A program made the translations under genes and the position numbers. The notes below the pieces were generated by a model. It did no database searches, was not told the DNA's origin, and was given only the letters and a program-made list of their open reading frames with translations. From Streptomyces sp. NBS 14/10 (GTDB lineage: Bacteria > Actinomycetota > Actinomycetes > Streptomycetales > Streptomycetaceae): a DNA stretch of 64,000 nt. This document shows positions 34,457-42,036 of the stretch, in pieces (position 1 is the first letter of the stretch; each line of letters starts with the position of its first letter). The DNA lies in the NCBI RefSeq assembly GCF_002224125.1, contig NZ_NCSM01000041.1, forward strand, positions 32,786 through 96,785, given 5' to 3'.

Positions 34457-34470
34457 TTGGTCAAGACCAA
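34457..34470. promoter_or_regulatory. dre-like palindrome (GntR/HutC operator)
   Basis: TTGGTC-AA-GACCAA resembles the DasR/HutC consensus TGGTCTAGACCA. It sits upstream of the GntR gene on the side facing the TnpB gene and the SDR. Confidence 0.55.
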
Positions 34471-34477
34471 TCAACGG

Positions 34478-34548
34478 GCCGCCTAGCGGCTGGTGATGAC
34501 CTGAGGGGCGCTGCAATATGCAGCATCTTCGCAGGAATAACCCATTCC
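34478..34548. mobile_element. Hairpin cluster, candidate left end of the TnpB element
   Basis: Three small perfect stems: GCCGC-CTA-GCGGC (34478-34490), GCTGCA-ATA-TGCAGC (34510-34524) and GGAAT-AACCC-ATTCC (34534-34548), in a locally AT-richer stretch before tnpB. IS200/IS605-type elements carry subterminal hairpins. The exact boundary cannot be set from one copy. Confidence 0.4.
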
Positions 34549-34617
34549 GCATAAATTGCCACTAATGGCCATGTATTGTGTTCTGGGTCGGCTGTTCCGT
34601 GGGGGGAGGTGACGGCG

Positions 34618-36624
34618 GTGCAGGCTGCCCAGAGGCGGAAGTTCCGGGGGAAGAACAAGGCTCCGAAGTGGGCCAGGCCCGATGAGGGGATCGTGTCGGT
34701 GATGGTGCTGCCTCTGGCCGTCACCGACCCTGCCGACCTTGACCGGCTGAGGAAACTGTTCGACGCGATGTGGTCGATCAAGCGCGCCGTTCAGCGGGAT
34801 GCTCGTGCCAGAATCGACGGCTACTGGGCCGCCAGGCACGAGCGTGACCGCGATGGCGCGAAGGCCGTACGGCAGCGACTCGGCCTGTCCCGTGAGGCTC
34901 TGGAGCGGTGCGCGTACAAGCACCTTCAGGCCGCCAGGCACCTCAAGCACCACGCTTCGAAAGCACTGGCAATGCACATCGCGGACGAGGTGTGGAACGG
35001 CGTCTTGCGCCACCTGTTCGCCGACTCCACCGGCAAGCGCCACGGCCGTCCGAAGGTGGGCCGCTGGCACGACTTCACCCGCATCCCCGGACGCGCCCGC
35101 TCCCACACCACCGAACGCAAGTGGGAGACCTTCCGACTCGTCGGCACCCTCCACGGCCACGCCATGGCCTACGCGTCCGGCGGTCGGCAGGCGTTGATGC
35201 AGCCCCGCCGCATGCCGAAGCCCACCCTGCCGACCGGTACCGTGCTCACGGGCAAGCTGACTGCCTCGGGGAAGCCACGTATGCGGAAGGCGACCTGGTG
35301 GGACCACACGGGCCCCCTCGCCGTGGTGTTTGCGAGTGGCCCCGACTCCCGCCGGGGTGACCTCGTGCTCCCCGTACGGGTACCACAAGGACCCAAGCGG
35401 TGGGCCCGCGTTGAGCACTTCCTCAACAGCCCCGCCCTCTGGCACAAGGTGGATCTCGTACGCCGCCGCAAGGCCAGTGCGCCGGGTGGCTGGGTGTACG
35501 AGGCGCACCTGATGGTCCTCGGCCCCGGATACGCCTCTCCGACCGTCCGGCGGATGCGCGAACAGGCCGCCGCCCTGGGCCGGATCGGCGGGGTGGACGG
35601 CAACGTCTCCAACCTCTCCATCGTCTCCCTCCCGACCTCCCTTGACCCCACCGACGGTGCCCCGGCCTCTTCCGAGATCACGCTGACCGAGGTGGAGAAG
35701 GCGCGGCTGGAGAAGCAAGCCAGGAACCGGCGGGGTCGTGCGCGGGCGCTGGAGCGTTCCCGCCGGGCGACGAATGCCGCGCAGTACGGGCTGTCGAAGA
35801 AGCAGGTACGCAGGGCGGAGCGTCGGGCGGCCAAGGGTCTCAAGCCGAAGACGGTGATGGTTCCGGGCGGTCGCCGTGCCGCACGGTCGGACGGGGTGCC
35901 GAAGCAGGCATTCCACCGTGACCAGCTGTCCGGCAGCTACCGGAAGACGCGCGCCCGCCAGACCGAGGCCGCCGCCAGTGCCGTCGAGCACCGACGGCAC
36001 CGCGCCCGCGACGTGGCCCGCCAGATCATCGCCATCCACGGCCCTCACCTCACCGTCGAGGACTGCGACATCCGCACCTGGTACCGCCTGTGGGGCAAGC
36101 GCCTCTCCCAGACCACACCCGGCATGCTCATCTCCGCCCTGGAGGCAGAGTGCGAGGCGGCCGGGGGCCGTCTCGTACGGGCATCCACCTGGTCAACGGC
36201 CCTGTCCCAGCACTGCCTGTGCGGCGAGCGCGTGAAGAAGTCCCTGCGGGACCGGGAACACAAGTGCGCTGCGTGCGGCCTGGTCGGCAAGCGGGACCTC
36301 GTATCCGCCGTACTGGCCGCCTTCGTCCGGCTCAAGGACGCGGACGACCCCAAGACCGCATACCTGGACACCGCACAGTCCAGGCACACACACATCATCT
36401 TTGGACAAGGGCTGGAAGAGGCCCTGCGTGAGTCAACCACACCGTGCCAGAACACCCTGCCGGGTGCTGGTCGCGTGGCAGTCCCGCGACAGCACGGGAC
36501 CTCTGCTCACCGAACCGCTGGACGGCGGCGCCGAGCAACCCCGGATGAGACACGTCCTGTGCGTGACCACGCCGGAAAGCCCGGACACCGCCCCGCGCGC
36601 AGTCCACAGCTCACCCCCGGGTGA
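34618..36624 (+). CDS. tnpB: TnpB-type RuvC nuclease (IS605/IS1341 OrfB-like), unusually long
   Basis: A 668-residue protein. GGGGGGAGG 8 bases upstream decides the GTG start at 34618 over the TTG at 34576. The RuvC residues are present: D327 in GGVDGNVSNLS, E481 in LTVEDCDIRTW and D560 in GLVGKRDLVSAVLA. Between the last two lies a zinc ribbon, H532-C533-L-C535 ... C550-AA-C553, where TnpB normally has CxxC...CxxC. Such proteins are RNA-guided DNA nucleases encoded by IS200/IS605 elements; usual length is 350-450, so the enlarged N-terminal half and the RuvC I-II insert (about 345-470) are unusual. The last 100 residues are basic and low-complexity, where the guide-RNA sequence usually overlaps the gene. 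No tnpA nearby. Confidence 0.88.
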   Translation: MQAAQRRKFRGKNKAPKWARPDEGIVSVMVLPLAVTDPADLDRLRKLFDAMWSIKRAVQRDARARIDGYWAARHERDRDGAKAVRQRLGLSREALERCAYKHLQAARHLKHHASKALAMHIADEVWNGVLRHLFADSTGKRHGRPKVGRWHDFTRIPGRARSHTTERKWETFRLVGTLHGHAMAYASGGRQALMQPRRMPKPTLPTGTVLTGKLTASGKPRMRKATWWDHTGPLAVVFASGPDSRRGDLVLPVRVPQGPKRWARVEHFLNSPALWHKVDLVRRRKASAPGGWVYEAHLMVLGPGYASPTVRRMREQAAALGRIGGVDGNVSNLSIVSLPTSLDPTDGAPASSEITLTEVEKARLEKQARNRRGRARALERSRRATNAAQYGLSKKQVRRAERRAAKGLKPKTVMVPGGRRAARSDGVPKQAFHRDQLSGSYRKTRARQTEAAASAVEHRRHRARDVARQIIAIHGPHLTVEDCDIRTWYRLWGKRLSQTTPGMLISALEAECEAAGGRLVRASTWSTALSQHCLCGERVKKSLRDREHKCAACGLVGKRDLVSAVLAAFVRLKDADDPKTAYLDTAQSRHTHIIFGQGLEEALRESTTPCQNTLPGAGRVAVPRQHGTSAHRTAGRRRRATPDETRPVRDHAGKPGHRPARSPQLTPG

Positions 36625-36636
36625 ATTGCGGATCAA
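36611..36636 (+). mobile_element. Candidate right end of the TnpB element
   Basis: TCACCC-CC-GGGTGA (36611-36624) is a perfect stem containing the tnpB stop codon. Nine bases later comes TCAA (36633-36636), like the cleavage site at IS200/IS605 right ends. In characterised systems the guide RNA ends here and the next 16-20 bases act as guide. Boundary inferred. Confidence 0.45.
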
Positions 36637-36640
36637 GTCT

Positions 36641-36646
36641 TAGGAT
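36641..36646 (+). promoter_or_regulatory. -10 box of the SDR gene
   Basis: TAGGAT, 6 bases before the ATG at 36653; no ribosome-binding site between, so probably leaderless. The candidate right end of the TnpB element is only 4 bases upstream. Confidence 0.5.
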
Positions 36647-36652
36647 GCGGTC

Positions 36653-37432
36653 ATGACCTCAGACTCCTATCTCTCCGAGCTGTTCTCCCTGAACGGCCAG
36701 GTCGCCGTGGTGACGGGCGGCAGTTCAGGCATCGGCCGCGCCATCGCCGGGGCCCTGGCGCGCGCGGGCGCGAGCCTCGTCGTCGTGGCGCGCAGGGAGG
36801 TGGAGTTGACCGCCACGGTCGAGGAACTGACCGAGGATGGCTGCCGTGCGGCGTGGGTGAGCGCCGATCTGAGCACGCGGGACGGAGTGCGCGCGGCGGC
36901 CGAGGAGGCGGTCGCGGCGTTCGGGGAGCCCGACATCCTCGTCAACAGCGCCGGGATCAACCTGCGGCCCCCGATGAGCGAGCTCGGCGAGGACGTGTGG
37001 GACACCACGATGGCGGTGAACCTGGAGGCGCCCTATCTGCTGGGGCAGCGGTTCGGCCCGAAGATGGCCGAACGGGGCTTCGGACGGATCATCCACATCA
37101 CCTCCCAGCAGGCGCACCGGGCGTTCGTGCAGAGCGGCGCGTACGGCGTCTCCAAGGGGGCGTTGGAGTCGCTGGCCCGGTCACAGGCCGAGGCGTGGTC
37201 GCCGTACGGCGTCACCTGCAACACGCTGGTGCCGGGGTTCGTGATGACACCGCTCAACACGCGACTGTCCGCCGACCCCCAGCAGGTGGCGGCGCTGGCC
37301 GCGCGCACGATGGTCGGGCGCAACGGCCTGGCCGATGACTTCGCGGGCGCGGCGGTGTTCCTGGCGAGCCGCGCCTCGGGTTACGTCACCGGGCAGGCGC
37401 TCTTCGTCGACGGCGGGCTGTCCGTTCACTGA
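36653..37432 (+). CDS. SDR-family oxidoreductase
   Basis: A 259-residue classical short-chain dehydrogenase: cofactor loop VTGGSSGIGRAIA (residues 21-33), NSAG, catalytic Ser in IHITSQQAH, YGVSK (Tyr/Lys), and the GYVTGQALFVDGGLSVH end. The Arg in VARRE after beta-2 suggests NADP(H). It resembles gluconate 5-dehydrogenase/3-ketoacyl reductase-like SDRs; substrate unknown. Its promoter borders the TnpB element. The stop lies in a tandem repeat. Confidence 0.93.
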   Translation: MTSDSYLSELFSLNGQVAVVTGGSSGIGRAIAGALARAGASLVVVARREVELTATVEELTEDGCRAAWVSADLSTRDGVRAAAEEAVAAFGEPDILVNSAGINLRPPMSELGEDVWDTTMAVNLEAPYLLGQRFGPKMAERGFGRIIHITSQQAHRAFVQSGAYGVSKGALESLARSQAEAWSPYGVTCNTLVPGFVMTPLNTRLSADPQQVAALAARTMVGRNGLADDFAGAAVFLASRASGYVTGQALFVDGGLSVH

Positions 37433-37515
37433 TCCCCGTCAGGTTCACTGATCCCCGTCAGGTTCGCTGCCCCCGTCAGGTTCGCTGCCCCCGTCGCGTT
37501 CGCTGCCCCCGTCGC
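37424..37515. repeat. Five 18/19-bp tandem repeats over two convergent stop codons
   Basis: Units start at 37424, 37443, 37462, 37480 and 37498 (GTTCACTGATCCCCGTCAG and variants). The SDR stop (37430-37432) is in unit one and the sigma-factor stop (37445-37447, minus strand) in unit two. On the minus strand the repeats encode the sigma factor's DGGSEPDGGSE tail. Confidence 0.9.
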
Positions 37516-38422
37516 CGGGCCGCAACTCCGTCAGGTGTGTCAGCTTGTCGGGGTTGCGCATGATGTAAATGGCCTGGATCCGGCCCTCGGCGATATCGAG
37601 GGAGACGGCCGTGTCGGGCCGGCCGGCCGAGAACAGGATCATCGCGGGGCCGCCGTTGAGCTCGGTGAAGATCAGCTCCGGGTCCAGGACGGCGATGTCC
37701 TGGCCCACGGCCACGAGGAAGCGGGCGATCTTGTCCGCCGCCTCCATGATCCGCAGCGGCGACTTGGCCTTGCCGTCGGTGTCGCCGATGAGGCGGACAT
37801 CAGGCGCCAGCAGCGCGAGCAGCCCCTCGAGATCGCCACCCTGCGCGGCGGCCAGGAAGCGCTCCGTCAGATCGCGGCGCTGCCGCTGGTCCACCTCGAA
37901 CCGCGGTTTGCGCTCGTCCACATGGCGCCGCGCCCGCCCGGCCAGCTGCCGCACCGCCGCCTCCGTACGGTCCAGGGCGGTGGCGATCTCCCCGTACGGA
38001 AAGCCGAAGGCCTCGCGCAGCACGAACACCGCGCGCTCCAGCGGGGAAAGCGACTCCAGGACCACCAGCACGGCCAGCGAGACGGACTCGACGAGCACCG
38101 CGCGCTCGGCGGTGTCCGGGACGGTGTGACCGAAGTCGGTGGCGATCGGCTCGGGCAGCCAGGGGCCGACGTACGACTCGTGGCGGGCCTGCGCCTGCCG
38201 CAGCCGGTCGATGGCGAGCCGGGTGGTGATCCGTACGAGATAGCCGCGGGGTTCGCGTACCGCCTCGCGGTCGGCCCCGGACCAGCGCAGCCACGCCTCC
38301 TGGACGACGTCCTCGGCGTCCGTCACCCGGCCCAGCATGCGGTAGGCCACTCCGGTCAGCAGGGAGCGGTGATCTTCGAAGACGTCCGTCGCGGCCCCGG
38401 CCGCGGTGTCAGAAGTGGCCAC
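37445..38422 (-). CDS. ECF sigma factor with SnoaL-like C-terminal domain (ECF41/SigJ type)
   Basis: A 325-residue sigma factor: sigma-2 (15-85, RSLLTGVAYRMLGRVTDAEDVVQEAWLRW), sigma-4 (130-185, LSPLERAVFVLREAFGFPYGEIA) and a SnoaL_2 fold (200-305). In ECF41 members the fused C-terminal domain modulates activity instead of a separate anti-sigma factor. GTG at 38422 is chosen because it begins the family's usual N-terminus; the open frame to 38482 would translate the promoter region. The last 20 residues are the repeat-encoded DGGSEPDGGSE tail. Confidence 0.92.
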   Translation of the reverse strand: MATSDTAAGAATDVFEDHRSLLTGVAYRMLGRVTDAEDVVQEAWLRWSGADREAVREPRGYLVRITTRLAIDRLRQAQARHESYVGPWLPEPIATDFGHTVPDTAERAVLVESVSLAVLVVLESLSPLERAVFVLREAFGFPYGEIATALDRTEAAVRQLAGRARRHVDERKPRFEVDQRQRRDLTERFLAAAQGGDLEGLLALLAPDVRLIGDTDGKAKSPLRIMEAADKIARFLVAVGQDIAVLDPELIFTELNGGPAMILFSAGRPDTAVSLDIAEGRIQAIYIMRNPDKLTHLTELRPGDGGSERDGGSEPDGGSEPDGDQ

Positions 38423-38564
38423 GCGGCCATCATCCCACCCTGCCGGGGCCCGGCCCGCACCGGGTCTACCCAGGGGTAACACCTGCTGACATCCTGTCTC
38501 GTAACGTCACCGCGTCAGTGCGTGTGCACACCACTGCGCCTGCCAACCGGCGAGGAGCCGCCCT

Positions 38565-39395
38565 ATGGCCGCCACCATCACCTTCCCCATCGACACACCC
38601 ACCGGGCGGCAGCCCGCGCGCGTCGTCTACGAGCGGCGCGGCACCGGTCGGCCCCTGGTGCTGCTGCACGGCATCGGACACCACTGGCAGGCATGGGAGC
38701 CGGTGCTGGACATCCTCGCCGTCGAGCGCGAGGTGACGGCCGTGGACCTGCCCGGCTTCGGGGAGTCCGCCGCGCTGCCGGACGGCGTCGGGTACGGCCT
38801 GGCGGACACGGTGGCCGTGCTCGGCGCGCTGTTCGAAGCGCTCGACCTGGACCGTCCGGACGTCGCCGGGAACTCCCTCGGCGGGCTGCTCGCCCTCGAA
38901 CTCGGCCGCCGCAAGCTCGTACGGTCCGTCATCGCGCTCAGCCCGGCGCGGTTCTGGAGCGAGGCCGAACGCCGCTACGCCTCCGGGGTGCTGACGGCCA
39001 TGCGGGTGGGCGCCCGGGCGATACCGCTGCCGCTGCTCGGCCGGCTGGCGCGGACGGCGGCCGGGCGGGCGGCGCTGACCGGCACCATCTACGCCCGGCC
39101 CGGGCGGCGTTCAGCGCAGGCGGTGGTCGCCGAGGCGCGGGCCATGCGCGAGGCGACCGGGTTCGAGGCCACCCTCGCGTCCGGGCGCGGCGCCACGTTC
39201 GCGGACGACGTCCCCGATGTGCCCGTCACCATCGGCTGGGGCACCCGCGACCGGGTGCTGCTGCCCCGTCAGGGCGTCCGGGCCAAGCGCGCGATCCCCG
39301 CGGCCCGGCTGGTCCGCCTCCCCGGCTGCGGCCACGTCCCCATGAACGACGACCCGGCCCTCGTCGCCCGCGTGATCCTGGACGGGAGCCGCTGA
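38565..39395 (+). CDS. Alpha/beta-fold hydrolase
   Basis: A 276-residue hydrolase: oxyanion VLLHGIGHH, nucleophile elbow GNSLGG (Ser104), the catalytic Asp in GTRDRVLL and His in GCGHVPMNDDP. Intracellular, substrate unknown. Divergent from the ECF41 sigma gene and possibly under its control. Its last 285 bases are overlapped on the opposite strand by the 3' end of the EamA-transporter frame. Confidence 0.92.
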   Translation: MAATITFPIDTPTGRQPARVVYERRGTGRPLVLLHGIGHHWQAWEPVLDILAVEREVTAVDLPGFGESAALPDGVGYGLADTVAVLGALFEALDLDRPDVAGNSLGGLLALELGRRKLVRSVIALSPARFWSEAERRYASGVLTAMRVGARAIPLPLLGRLARTAAGRAALTGTIYARPGRRSAQAVVAEARAMREATGFEATLASGRGATFADDVPDVPVTIGWGTRDRVLLPRQGVRAKRAIPAARLVRLPGCGHVPMNDDPALVARVILDGSR

Positions 39396-40370
39396 CCCCA
39401 CCATGTTCGAACCCAGGGCCACGCCCAGGGCGACCAGGAGGCTGCCGGCCGCCTGCGCCGGGCCGTAGCCGCCCGTGCCGACGAGCGGTGCGGTCGCGGC
39501 GGCGGAGACCGGGATCAGGCCGGAGAACAGGGTGGCCCGCTCGGCGCCGATCCGCTGGACGCCGACGTACCAGCACACGAAGCCGACGACGGTCACCACG
39601 GCCGCCTGCCACAGCAGCGCCACCGCCTCGCCGCCGTCCGGCGCCCTCAGCCACCCCGCGCCGTCGAGCACCAGGCCGAGCAGCGCGGACTCCACGGTGG
39701 CGAGGCCGCACGCCACGGCGGACAGCAGCCGGGGGCCGAGCGGCCGCAGGACGGGGACGGCGAGTACGGCGAACCCCACCTCCCCCGCGAGCGCCCCCAC
39801 CGACCACAGCAGCCCGGCCGTGTCCGTACGCCCCCACCCCTGCACGGTGAACGCGCCCGCGGCCACCGCCAGCGCCCCCGCGACCACCACCGGGGCCGGG
39901 CGCCGCCCGTCGAGCGCGGGCGCGATCACGGCGACGACCACGGGCGCGCAGCCCACGAACACCCCCGGCACCGCGGGCTCCGCGCTGCGCTCCGCCGCGA
40001 GCACGGCCAGGTTGAACCCCACCATGCCCACGGCCGCCAGCGCCGCCAACCGCCCCCACTGCCGCCCACTCAGCGCCCGCAACGGCCCCAGCACCGGCTT
40101 CCCCCCACGCCCGGCGATCGGCAGCAGCAGAACGCAGGCGAGGCCATAGCGCAGCGCCTGGCCTCCCGCGTGCGGGTAGTGGCCGAGCACGCTGTTGGCG
40201 GTGAACGACGCCCCGACCAGACAACCCGCCACCCCCGCGAGCACCGCCCCCTGCAGGCTGTGCCGCGATACGCGCCGCCGACCGCCGGCACTGGGGGACC
40301 TGTCCGTATCGCGGCCAGGCGCGGTGGCGGCCGAGGGGGGCGTGTCCCCCGGAAGATCGCTTCGGTTCAT
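39111..40370 (-). CDS. EamA/DMT-family transporter with a long antisense 3' extension
   Basis: A 419-residue open frame from ATG 40370. Residues about 35-325 form two EamA units with ten hydrophobic helices, ending in LLVALGVALGSNMVGSAAP, where such proteins normally stop. No stop codon occurs there: the frame continues about 95 polar residues to 39111, lying antisense to the hydrolase gene. Either the true protein has this odd tail or a stop has been lost. It is divergent from the MocR regulator, with 47 bases between starts, and is its probable target. Confidence 0.85.
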   Translation of the reverse strand: MNRSDLPGDTPPSAATAPGRDTDRSPSAGGRRRVSRHSLQGAVLAGVAGCLVGASFTANSVLGHYPHAGGQALRYGLACVLLLPIAGRGGKPVLGPLRALSGRQWGRLAALAAVGMVGFNLAVLAAERSAEPAVPGVFVGCAPVVVAVIAPALDGRRPAPVVVAGALAVAAGAFTVQGWGRTDTAGLLWSVGALAGEVGFAVLAVPVLRPLGPRLLSAVACGLATVESALLGLVLDGAGWLRAPDGGEAVALLWQAAVVTVVGFVCWYVGVQRIGAERATLFSGLIPVSAAATAPLVGTGGYGPAQAAGSLLVALGVALGSNMVGSAAPVQDHAGDEGRVVVHGDVAAAGEADQPGRGDRALGPDALTGQQHPVAGAPADGDGHIGDVVRERGAAPGREGGLEPGRLAHGPRLGDHRLR

Positions 40371-40403
40371 GGCGCCGACGCTAGGCAGCCGATCGGTACC
40401 CTT

Positions 40404-40409
40404 TAAGGT
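40404..40409 (+). promoter_or_regulatory. -10 box of the mocR-type gene
   Basis: TAAGGT, 8 bases before the ATG at 40418, without a ribosome-binding site; probably leaderless. It lies in the 47-base divergent intergenic region, where the MocR protein is expected to bind. Confidence 0.45.
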
Positions 40410-40417
40410 CCAATCCG

Positions 40418-41941
40418 ATGGCTGATTCACGGACCACTTCCTGGACCGCCGCCTGGGAGCTGCTGCTCCCCGCCGCGGCCGCGCCGCCACGGCGGCGCGG
40501 GCGGGTGCTGCAGTCCGCGCTGCGCGAGGCGGTGCGCTCCGGGCGGATCGCGGCCGGGACGCGGTTGCCGTCCAGCCGGGAGTTGGCGGCCGACCTGGGG
40601 GTCTCGCGTGGGCTTGTGACCGACGCGTACGAGCAGTTGACGGCCGAGGGGTACCTCAGCAGCAGCCGGGGCTCGGGCACCTGGGTGAGCGGGGCGGCGC
40701 AGGCCGCGGCGGTACGGGAGCACAGGCGGCCCGTCGCCGGCGGCGCGCCCGGGACCGGGTTTCTGCCCGGCAGCCCCGATCTGGCGCTGTTCCCGCGCGC
40801 CGCGTGGTCGGCGGCGCATCGGCGGGTGCTGGCGCGGCTGGCGCACAGCGGGCTCGGATATCCGGATCCGCGCGGGCTGCCGGAGTTGCGGACCGCCGTG
40901 GCGGGGCTGCTCACCCGCCGCCGTGGGGTGGTGGCGGATCCGGAGTGTGTGGTGATCTGCTCGGGTGTCGCGCAGGCCATGACGATGCTGGGGTTCACGC
41001 TGGCCGGGCTTGGCCACCGGGCCGTGGCGGTGGAGGACCCCGGCAGCCCGGAGCACACCGCCCTGCTCTCGGCGACGGGCCTGACGGCCGTCCCCGTGCC
41101 ACTGGACGCGGAGGGCGTGTCCCCCGCCGCGCTGGCCGCGTCGGGCGCGCGGGCCGCTCAGCTCACCCCCTGCCACCAGTTCCCCTCGGGCATCGCGTAT
41201 TCGGCGCGGCGCCGCCTGGAGTTGCTGGAGTGGGCGCGCGCCACAGGCGGGCTGCTGGTGGAGGACGACTACGACGGCGACTTCCGCTACGACCGGGCGC
41301 CGGTCGGCGCGCTGCAGGGCCTCGACCCGGCCCGGGTCGCCTATGCCGGTTCGGTCAGCAAGTCGCTCGCCCCGGGGCTGCGGCTGGGCTGGCTGGTGAT
41401 CCCCGAACAGCTGGTGGACCTGGTCGTGGAGCGCAAGCGGACCATGGATCTCGGCAATCCGACGCTCGATCAGGCGCTACTGGCCGACTTCATCGAACGC
41501 GGCGACTACGACCGGCAGTTGCGGCGCTGTCAGCGCGCCTACCGGGAGCGGCGCGACGCGCTGGTCGCGGCGCTGGCCGAACACTTTCCGGGCACGGAGG
41601 TGACCGGCATCGCCGCCGGGCTGCATGTCATCGCCCGGCTGCCGCGCCGGTACGGGCCCCAGGCGCGCTTCCTGGAGCGCGCGGCGCGGGCAGGGGTGGC
41701 GCTGCGCCCGCTCGCCGACTTCGCGCACCGGCCCGACCGTACCCCCGGTCCCACGCCCGCCGCCCACACCGCCCCCGGTCCCACGCCCGCCGCCCGCGAC
41801 GACGGCCTCGCTCGCGCCCGCGACGACGGATACGTACGTCTCGTGATGGGCTACGCCCATCTCTCCCCCGCCCGGATCGCCCAGGCCGTGGCCTTGATCG
41901 CCGATGCCGGAGCCCCGGGCCTTCCCGCCACCCCTCGGTGA
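40418..41941 (+). CDS. MocR/PdxR-type regulator (GntR HTH fused to PLP aminotransferase fold)
   Basis: A 507-residue fusion: GntR wHTH (28-100, RLPSSRELAADLGVSRGLVTDAYEQL) and an aminotransferase class I fold (120-500) with the PLP Lys in GSVSKSLAPGLRLGW and the Asp in EDDYDGDFRY. MocR proteins use PLP or its adducts as effector and commonly regulate a divergent transporter, here EamA. Near 445-465 a duplicated PGPTPAA segment interrupts the C-terminal domain. Confidence 0.93.
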   Translation: MADSRTTSWTAAWELLLPAAAAPPRRRGRVLQSALREAVRSGRIAAGTRLPSSRELAADLGVSRGLVTDAYEQLTAEGYLSSSRGSGTWVSGAAQAAAVREHRRPVAGGAPGTGFLPGSPDLALFPRAAWSAAHRRVLARLAHSGLGYPDPRGLPELRTAVAGLLTRRRGVVADPECVVICSGVAQAMTMLGFTLAGLGHRAVAVEDPGSPEHTALLSATGLTAVPVPLDAEGVSPAALAASGARAAQLTPCHQFPSGIAYSARRRLELLEWARATGGLLVEDDYDGDFRYDRAPVGALQGLDPARVAYAGSVSKSLAPGLRLGWLVIPEQLVDLVVERKRTMDLGNPTLDQALLADFIERGDYDRQLRRCQRAYRERRDALVAALAEHFPGTEVTGIAAGLHVIARLPRRYGPQARFLERAARAGVALRPLADFAHRPDRTPGPTPAAHTAPGPTPAARDDGLARARDDGYVRLVMGYAHLSPARIAQAVALIADAGAPGLPATPR

Positions 41942-41944
41942 GTT

Positions 41945-41966
41945 GTTCACTGTCCGTTCGAATGCG
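41945..41966 (+). promoter_or_regulatory. PHO box upstream of phoD
   Basis: GTTCACTGTCC-GTTCGAATGCG: two consecutive 11-bp units starting GTTC, matching the Streptomyces PhoP direct-repeat format. About 70 bases before the phoD start. Confidence 0.7.
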
Positions 41967-42036
41967 AGGCATCTGGCACCGATAGCAACGGGATCGCACA
42001 CCGCACGGCGGTTCCATGAGCAACGGGAGGTTCGGC

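Noticed and set aside
34618..36624. Type V CRISPR-Cas locus
   Set aside because: No direct-repeat/spacer array or cas1/cas2 within the window; features fit an IS605-type TnpB instead.
39400..39415. GTTCGAAC as a possible SOS (LexA) box
   Set aside because: The actinobacterial SOS box needs a 4-base spacer between GAAC and GTTC halves; this is a compact palindrome at a gene end.
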